Below are positions 1 through 9,400 of a stretch of DNA of 64,000 bases, piece after piece; positions within the stretch are counted from its first letter, which is position 1; the number at the start of each line of letters is the position of its first letter. Both the position numbers and the translations under genes were made by a program. The stretch lies in assembly GCF_023053635.1 (NCBI RefSeq), contig NC_086175.1, forward strand, positions 126,250,240-126,314,239. The letters run 5' to 3'. This DNA comes from Elgaria multicarinata webbii. Taxonomy: Eukaryota; Chordata; Lepidosauria; Squamata; Anguidae. Under the pieces are notes generated by a model. That model made no database searches. It saw only the letters and a program-made list of their open reading frames with translations, and was not told the origin of the DNA.

Positions 1-243
1 ACATTCCCACGCCTACCATGCACTCGATTCGCCCCTAACTATGTTCACTCTCTTAATTCGAACTGAAGCCACCACTGACAGACAGCAAACAACCGTGGTG
101 ACATCGGAGCAATGTAAAAAGTCATGGTAAAGTGACGTATCAAAAAAGCGCAGTTTCGCGGGGAATAGCACGATGTGGCTACGAACTGGTGAACAATGGG
201 GCGCAACTACGCAGCCACAATGGGGTATATAGAGCATATACAG
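1..243 (+). repeat. Unclassified interspersed repeat, copy 1
   Basis: This stretch resembles 25905-26207 in the same orientation. Shared landmarks in the same order are CACCCCTAAC-like, CTGAACCAAAGCCACC-like, AAAAAGTCATGG, AAAAAAGYGCARTTTCG and GGGGTATAYAG words. The left end may lie outside the window. No open frame or terminal repeat was recognised, so the class is unknown. It lies in an ME3 intron. Confidence 0.55.
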
Positions 244-316
244 TAGGTAAGCCCCAGGTCTGTTCATATGGGAACCTTTGCCTCAATTTACTTCCTGGAA
301 CCAACCAACCCAACAA

Positions 317-372
<56 letters not shown>
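317..372 (+). repeat. Compound microsatellite (GTCT)n(CT)n(TG)n
   Basis: About six GTCT units run into a CT array and then a short TG run, ending six bases before the ME3 splice acceptor at 377-378. The array makes up most of that exon's polypyrimidine tract. Confidence 0.95.
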
Positions 373-378
373 TTACAG

Positions 379-476
379 GAACTGCCTCTGTTGCAGTAGC
401 TGGGATCTTCGCAGCCTTAAGGATCACAAAGAACAAGCTTTCTGAACACAAGTTTGTCTTCCAAGGAGCTGGAGAG
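379..476 (+). CDS. ME3: ME3 exon encoding the start of the NADP-binding fold
   Basis: The acceptor is TTTACAG at 372-378 and the donor GAG|GTAGG follows 476. The exon begins with two bases completing a glycine codon. It encodes [19 protein letters not shown] and ends in FVFQGAGE, the first part of the dinucleotide-binding glycine motif. Confidence 0.95.
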
Positions 477-3400
477 GTAGGATCCGTGTTGCTTTGGGGA
501 AAAGCCGAAGGGAATCGCCAGGTTCAATGTTTCATGGGGAGAAATATAAAAGCAGTGAATTTGCTCCAAGACTTGGGAGCAGGGTGAGTTCTGAGCTGCT
601 GGCCCTGCAGGCCGGCCTCACAGAACGAGTTTACCCCGCTGTGAGTGAAATGGCCCAGAACGACCCTTGTGTTTATAACTTGGGAAATGAGCCTATAGCT
701 GTGCCAAATCCTTAAAGAACCAAGGACCCTGCAGTGTTTTGCAGAGAATGAGAAATGATCAATGGCTACTCGTCAGCTTTTTTCACTGGCTTCTGTTTTG
801 TATCTCCGCTGAAATACACAGTCCCTCGGGTCTTTGTGGATTTTTTTTTTTTTTTAAAAAATGGCAATTGAATCTGGGCCTCCCTCTCCTCTGGTGGTTT
901 ACATGAGGGAATGCAATGATGGTAGAATCCTGGAAAAGGACAGTGTGATATCCCTAGGGTTCCCCTACAAGGCCCTGGCCCTTACCGAGTCTCTGGCGAG
1001 TCATTCAGCCATTCCACTGAGTCCAGACTTTTCCTAATATTCCCCAAAATAACCCACCGCTGCCACCACCACCTACGGATCTGCAGAGAGCATGAAGGCT
1101 CTCTTCTCTCGATCCAAGGTTGTGTACTTCCAAGCCAGCACATGGGGTTGAGATATGCCAATCTTAGAAAACATGCAGTGGTTAGACATTTATTTATAGA
1201 ACGTGACAACATCCAGAACAAGTTGTCAACTGATAACAAATAAATGAAAGTTCTAATAACCTAGCACTTGTGATCTCGCTAACTCTTCTCCCTGTCTTCT
1301 AACCACTCCCTGCCTCTCATCCTACTCACTAATTCTGCTAACTCTCTCTGCCATCTAACCCACCGACTTCCCCCAATGGTCACTTTCTCTATCCATCGGT
1401 CCATGCTGGCTCTGCTGTCAATCACTTCTCTAGGCATTCCTCTATTAGAGACAGTGGTGGGGGGCATTACAGACAATGTCATCATTCCCTTGTAATCTCC
1501 CTGTGTTTCCCCCCCCCCATTTTTCTTTTCCACAATAGTTCCACAATGCCTTCTGATAGCTAGTGCTAGGACCCTTCCATCTGGAAACATCCCAAGGCCC
1601 CCGTCGATACGACAGCGGGATTGCTTCTCTTTTAATTTTAACCCAAATTTTTGTTGATTCAAATCTAGGTAAAGAGTGTCACACTAGAGCAGCAACAGCG
1701 ATTTATCTCCTGAATTTTTTTTATAGTGCAGTTAGTAATGCGCATATGTGCACATACGCACATTTGCACATACGAGGTTATGGATTATAGATGAGGCAAG
1801 CTATAAATTTTATCTGCGGAGTGCCGCAGATTCATAGAAGAGGAAAAACGAGTGGGGAAAGGAACTAGGTAGCAGAGGAGGATGCGAGCGGGGGGCTGAA
1901 CACGTCTCCTGTCTCTCGCTGCCAGTTCCCCCCTCTTTGTTTTCATTTTAAAAGCTCCATCTTAATTCAATATGAAACAAGGGGAAAGAAAGAGGCAGCG
2001 TGAGGACACAAAACATCGGTTATCCTGGGAAAATGGAGGGATCGTCCCTGCCTTCTCCCAGGATCCACTGTGCATCATTTGGACACCCAGGGACAACCCC
2101 AAGGGAAAAAGGCAGGTGTAGAAAGGGCCTTAGACTAAGTGAGGCTTTTAGTCCAGGTAGCAGAGTACTCGTTTCTCTTCCTATGCAAGATTCTTTTCAT
2201 CAGAAGACATCAAGGACTGAACCTGGCATTTTCTGAGCTACAGCCTGTTCCCTCTTTCCTTTTCTGTTTCGGCAGCCCTTGATCACTTGCACATCTGCCG
2301 TGAGGTTGTGCAGAGGAGTGCCCAGCTTGGTTTGGTCGCTGCCCTCTCTTCTTCCTCCTTCCTGGAGTTCTCCATCACAAGCTTCTTCATCATTTTGCCT
2401 TCCAGCCAGCACAAATCACCTGATTTAGGAAGGGGGGGAGGGATATTTTTTGCCTCTGAAGCAGCACAATGGAAAAGTCATGGCTCAATGGGGAAAAAAT
2501 GCTTGTTTTGCTTGTATAAAATTCCAGTTTCATCCCCTTGACTCTCCAGTTACAAGTCTCCAGTAGCAGGACTTGACACAGGACGATGCATAGCTACTGC
2601 CAGCTAGAGTAAATGGGCAGTCCTGGGTTGGATGGAACAATGGGCATGTCTAGACCTCCTGGCGTTCTGGGATGGAGGGGGGAGGATCTCACGGTATTCT
2701 GCTCACAAGATCCTCCCCCTCAGTCCACACGCGGCGCACAACGTCCCGGGAGAAAGAAGGACATCACGCCCATTTTTTAAAAAAGAACAGGAGCTGAAGC
2801 GCACCTGCGCTCCATTGAAAAGGTCTGTTAAAAAAAAAGCCCTGCTCCCCTCCCCACCCCCAGTGGGTATGGAGCGCTTGAAGAGCTCCGTGCCTGGTTC
2901 CCGGCTCCTTGCGTTTACTTGCAAGGAGCCGGGACGGCTGCCCACACCTCCCGCGGTCTCGGGGCGATCCTGAGATCACCGGAAAAGTCAGGATTAAAGC
3001 CATCCCAGTTATCCCGGGGAAATGGAGGGATCATCCCTCCCTGTCCCTGGGATCCCCTGTGTGTCATGTGGATGCACAGGGACGATCCCCGGGATAAGGC
3101 ATGGCGTAGACCCATCCTTGTACCCATCCTTGTATCCCTCCACAGAGGAAATTACTGGTTTTCTATCTTGTCATATGTTTTCAGGCCGCTATGGGCATAG
3201 CTCACCTGATTGTCATGGCCCTGGAAAAGGAAGGAGTTTCAAGGGAAGAAGCTATTAAAAAAATCTGGATGGTGGATTCCAAGGGACTCATTGTCAAGGT
3301 ATACCTGCAGATATAGTCCTCAGCTTTCATTCGCTGCTTTGTCTGTAAGAACTCTGGCAGTTGTTCTAGTGAAGACAAATATAACCTATTAAGGATGGTG

Positions 3401-6400
3401 GGCGTGGTCTTTGGAAGTGCTGTTTCTGCCTTCCAGAGGTACCTTTTCTGTTGATAACGACTGACTGCTAAGTCAGTAATTAACCAGGCTAAATTAATTC
3501 TAAATGTATATTTTTTATCCTGGGGCAAGTTTTGGCCAGACAGTAGTTTTGCACACTTTTGGAATGGTTCAGTTTGAATAGGAAAGAAGATGGTTGGGTT
3601 GGGCACCTATTGGCTAGCACCTGTGACATCACCCTCGCCCTCTCATTCACACACACCCATACATCAATCTAACTTGACAATCTAGCATTTTGGCCTGTTG
3701 TCATATATGTTTATAACACAAGTTCATTCATTTATTGCTATTTATTTATCACAATGTGGGTGAGGAACCCAGTGCTCACTGTTTCGGCATCACTATACGA
3801 TACTGATGTCAAAACTCACTGTTTTGGCATCAGTATCTGATGTTAATAGATCTCGGGTTACGTCTTATTCAGCAAAAATTGCCCTTAGATTCCTCTCCAT
3901 CTTCATCCTCTGACACCTTTGAAATTTGTACCCAATTTCTGAAGGCCTCTGAGCATAAGTATATATTTGTTTATTTTGATTTCTTAACCTTTACCCTGCA
4001 ATCCCAAGGGCTTGGGTGGATTGTAAAACTTTTTTTTAAAAAAAAAATCCTTAAAAACAAATGAATAAAGTATCCAATAAATACAAATACCGTATGTCAA
4101 ATTTTAAGTGATTCCATCTCCCTTATTTAATATGGCCATCAAAAGTCAGCACAGGGAATGTCTACCTTGCAACACTTTCAGATAATGCCCATGCTTTCTT
4201 GAGTCTCCAGGAGAAAGGAGTTTTCCACATTTCGTAAGACACTTGCCAAGAACATGGCCACCAAGAACAAGACACAGATTTGATGCACTGATGGAATCAT
4301 CTCAGCAGCTCTGCAATGCTAGAAAAAGTGATTATTTCATTCCTTTCCTTTACCCACCACGGCTTCTGCCCGTGCTTTGTTTGACTCACAGGGCAGGAGT
4401 CACCTGAACCACGAGAAGGAGATGTTTGCTCAAGACCACCCCAATGTGAAGACCCTTGAGGAAGTGGTGCACACAGTAAAACCAACAGCCCTTATTGGTA
4501 ACTTTTAGGCTTGCTTTCGTCTGTAGCTTTCCTTCATTCCACCCTTGCATCTTCTTGTTTTTCCAGTAACACGTTGTTCCTCATCTGCTAGCCATGGTGG
4601 TGGGGTGTGAATTTCCAGTTCCCTGTAATGGGACACAGCACAAAATCCTTACTCACCTGGGGGATGCAGGCAGCAAGTGCCAAGACACAGCAGAGACAGG
4701 ATGGGTTCTTACATGCAAAGTACTGCTAGATGGTGGCAGTGACAAGGGGCTTTCTATATGCAGGGAAAGCCCCACGGTGGCTGTGAATGTGCACTGCATC
4801 GGTTAGACGACGCAGGGGCAGCTTTACAGCCACCACGGGGCTTTCCTGCAATGCTGCAGTTTGAAAAAGTCAGGGGTTTACCCCGACATTTTCAATCGGA
4901 GTAATGTCAATACGGCGCTTCAGGGTCTGATCTGGAGGCAATCCAGGGCAATGCCTGGTAGAAGGTGACTGACGATTGGTCACCTTCCACCAGGAAGAGG
5001 GAAGGGGCAGCTCTGGTAACAGATGGCCACTAAGAAACCCCGTGCTCCCCCCTCGACGTCGGGGATTCCAGGACACAGCACCAACCTGGCGCCGTGAAGG
5101 CAGCCCCCTGGCTTCGAATCCTCAGAAATATTCATGGCTACCCCCAGGATGGCAATTTGGAGCATCTTTTTGGGAAGTAAAATGTTCTCCGATTCTGGAA
5201 TGGCTCCACTCACTGAGGCTGGCTATTGGGGGCCTCTTAGGCAGGAAGAACCACACACAAAAAGGCTTCTTGTGTGAGCTGGGACGTTGCTTGGGCAACG
5301 TGCCCTATTCATTGGATTCTAGGAGTATGGAAGAGAGAGGGACAGTTGTAACCTGGAAAGAAGGGCTGCAGGTAGGATGACCATATGAAAAGGAGGACGG
5401 GGCTCCTGTATCTTTAATAGTTGCAGAGAAAAGGGAATTTCAGCAGGTGTCATTTGTATATATGGAGAACCTGGTGAAATTCCCTCTTCATCACAACAGT
5501 TAAAGCTGCAGGAGCTATACTAGAGTGACCAGATTTAAAAGAGGGCAGGGCACCTGCAGCTTTAACTGTTGTGACGAAGAGGAAATTTCACCAGGTTCCC
5601 CATATATACAAATGACACCTGCTGAAATTCTCTTTTCAATACAACTGTAAGAGATACAGGAGCCCCGTCCTCCGTTTTATATGGTCACCCTACTACAGGG
5701 TACTATGAAATTCTCCAGCCTGTACAGTTTCTCAGTTTGTTTCAGTGGAAGGGATGTGCCAGCTATAGCCCTCTTCTTTGAAATGAGCTGAGAATCCCAA
5801 GAAAATTTGCATTGTACTCTACACAAATCTATGAATCCAAGGAATAATATGTATTTAAAAAGTGCTAATCTGAAAAAGTGCTAATCTAAATATTGCCAGA
5901 TATCTGCACCCCCATAGAACAGTTATTCTATTCAGGACTCCAGCCAGCCTGGAACTGGAGCCCTGATATGGGAAATTCAGACCTGATATGGGAAATTTCA
6001 GGCAGGGCGAGGAGAAAAAAATGAGGCTTTTTTTCTTTGTTGCACTATTTAGCACTATAGAGCTCAGGTTTTAGATTGCCTGCCAGCCCCCAATGTGAGC
6101 ATTTATAGCTATATAGTATGTGCATGTATGTGGGTGGGATTTCTTGAGAGCAGTTTCCTTTTCACACAACCTTCACCTCGATATTTGGCATATTTTGAAG
6201 GCTAACAGGTTGTTGTCAGTTTCTTAAAGTGTAAAATGTCTTCCTTTTCATCTACAAATTTAGATATTTCTGCATGTCAAGGGATTCCCAAAAAATGCAG
6301 AAAACACTCCTTTATCTTTAGGTAGCCCGATTTTGCTTCCAAATTCATCAGCCTTCAACAACCTCCATTTGCTGTTAGAGGGAAGAATGAATGGAGAACT

Positions 6401-9400
6401 AGAAAATGTCAGCTGTTAAGAGGCAATGTCAGATATACAAGAGGCCTCCGCCTCCCACCCACCCAATTTAGACAGCTGCTAACAATATATTAATCCACTT
6501 ATTATGTATTTGTATCTTCTCCTTCCTGCAAGGAGCTCAAAGCCATGCTATAGCAGCACAACAAGCCTGCAAGGTAGATTAGTCTGAGAGACAGTGATTG
6601 GGTTCAGACAACACGATAACCCATGGTGATTTAAAATAGTCGACAGTTGGTTATTTAATCCACCATGGGTTATCGTGTTGTGTGCAGGGAGTTTTTTTAA
6701 CCAATGTTTGGTTATTTGGCCAAAATAACCAACATAAATAACCAACGCTGTGCAGAGTTGGCTATTTGAACCACCATTGGTTATTGTGTTGTGTGGAGGT
6801 CACCATTGGTTATTTCCTCGGCCACCATTGGCTATTTTGTCAGCCACAGAGTCACAATGCAAGAGTGGTCAAAGCGGTGGCTGCTGCTCTAGTCCACCTG
6901 ACAGGATAGATGTTGGCAGCAATGGCTGATGGGATACTAGTGGGAGGACTGAGGGGGGAGAGAAAGCGGGAGGTGAATGAGTCAACTCAGCGTGGACTAA
7001 TAGTCAACTCAATGCTGATCCTAATTCACACCACGGTTGACTATTATCATGTTGTGTGGGGAGTACCTCCTAGATAAAAACTGTTGAGTTGATTATTACC
7101 ACTTCGTTGACTATTGTGTTGTCTGAACGCAGCCAGTGACTTGCTTACATCTTTCCAAATCAGTGATGGGTTTTGTTTTCTTCTGTTTGCTGTCTCTTTT
7201 TGTTTCATTTTACAATGGCCGTAGGTGTGGCTGCCGTTGCAGGCGCTTTCACCGAGCAGATTTTGAAGGACATGGGGACGTTCAACGAGAGGCCAATTGT
7301 GTTTGCCCTTAGTAACCCCACGAGCAAAGCAGAGTGCACGGCCGAACAGTGCTACCGCTTGACAGAGGTAAGACGGTCTTTGTCACCGCCGCTAAATATG
7401 CCTCTGTGTCATTTTGCTGCCACAAAGACCACCCTGCAAAGTGAGATTTCTTTCTTTTTCCAATTCCGTTCGAGCTGCTTTGAATGCTCATAAGACGGAG
7501 AATGGGCATTGTTTTCAGCAGCCCAAATCTTCCTTGCTCTTTCAACAGGGACGAGGGATATTTGCAAGTGGTAGCCCTTTCCCGAAAGTGACCCTGCCAA
7601 ACGGACAGACTTTCTTTCCTGGCCAAGGAAACAACGCCTATGTCTTCCCGGGAATTGCTCTGGGTGTGATCGCCTGTGGCGTCCGGCACATCTCTGATGA
7701 CATCTTTCTCACCACAGCAGAGGTTTGGGATCTTTTTACATTCAGCCACAGTTATGGTGAATGAATGTCTTAAAGTACTGCGCCCACTGTCCCTTGCTGC
7801 CACTTCCTGCTCTCCCTTCCTTCAACTGATTGCTCAAAACCGGCTTTGTCTGTGTCAAAGATAAAAATACACTCTCATTGTAAGGCAACTCTGTTTTCTT
7901 GAGCATCATACAGCTGTATGGCGAAAGTCCTACAGACAAAGAACTTCTCAATTGGCAGTGTGAAAAACAGGTATATTTATACACAGTAGCATCTTAACCA
8001 ATTAGCAGTCAGCAAAATTCTGAAGCAAAACAAAGACAGAGCAAAGAAAACTTCTTCATTATACCTTATCAGCAGATGGCTCATGACTCTTCTGGCAATG
8101 TCAGATGGACCTGGATGGTCAGTTCTCCTTATCAAGCTAGCTTATTTGTCTTCTACTATGTCAAGAGGTCTTAACAGTTAGAAATTCAAATTAAGCATTT
8201 CCTTGCTGATATAACAGTTTTAGCATTGCAGCACATTCGGGCACATACGTTATCCCAATCCCATCATGCAGTTCACTTGTGAGAACCAAACTACATACAC
8301 AGGCCTACATACAGGCCAGGTGTATCAAGGCTTCTGGCCTTGTTTTCTCATCTGTGAAGCCTTGGCTTTACCTCCGATGGTCCTTTCACACATTATGCAG
8401 AAGCAAACCCAAGTTTGTCCCCCTGTGTAAAGGCAATAAGTGCATCCATTAAGGGCGGGTTAAGGAGAGACGTGATAGAGGAGTACAAAAGTATTCATTG
8501 CGTGGAGAAAGTGGATAAGGAAACATTCCCCCCTCCCCCTCTCTCTTTCTCTTCCTCATAATAATAGACCAAATCAGGACCATCCATGAAGCTGATTGGT
8601 GGGAGATTCAGTACAAATAAAAGGAATGACTTCTTCACACAGTGCAATGTTACATGATGGAATTCACTCCCACAACATGTAGAGATGGCCACCAATTTGG
8701 ATGGCTTTAAAAGGAGATGGGACAAATAAGTGTATACATGAGAAATAAGTGTATACATGAAAATGGATAAGCAGGTGAAGGGATCTTAAGCCTTGCTGAT
8801 GTTATCTCCCTGCACTCTGCTGCATCAGGTACTTTATCCAAGCCTAGCACACTTCCAGTATTAAAGCCAGGCTGCGAGTGTTTCGACAGGAGGGTTATAT
8901 TGTGTGCTCATAATTGCTCGCTTACGGTAGTGTGTGGGTCCTTTGCACAATGCTGTCATCTTCCAGGACCTCTCCCATGCTTTGCAAACATTATCACTGT
9001 TTTTACCTAACAAGGAAAGTGTGGCATTTTTTTCTGAAAGCTCTGTGTAATTGCGCAGTTCCACTATACCACAGTGCCACCTAGCGGTTGGGTAATGGAA
9101 CATACTGAAAGGCAGAGACAGGAAAAACCCTGGAAAGAAATATGTGTAAAGGTGCCGATCTTAACCTAGCAAAGAATCCGGAAGCAGAAGTAAAGTTGCA
9201 GGATAAAAGCCCCATGTAGAAATGCCCTGGGAGAAAAGTGCCAGGGGTAATGTACTGCAGAAAGGTAAGGCAGAGCAGAGGTCAGATTCCCTCACCCGTA
9301 GAGCCCGTTTGATACAAAAATTGAAACACACCCAGCCAGATCCCATAAGAGTATCAGAAGGGCCCTGCTGGATCAGGCCAAGGGTCCATCTTGTCCAGCA

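Noticed and set aside
7309-7803. 164-codon minus-strand open frame
   Set aside because: It lies antisense to two ME3 exons and has no family motif. It is a shadow of the real coding strand.
7866-8430. Possible LTR-derived segment in an ME3 intron
   Set aside because: No TG...CA boundaries with a duplication could be found.
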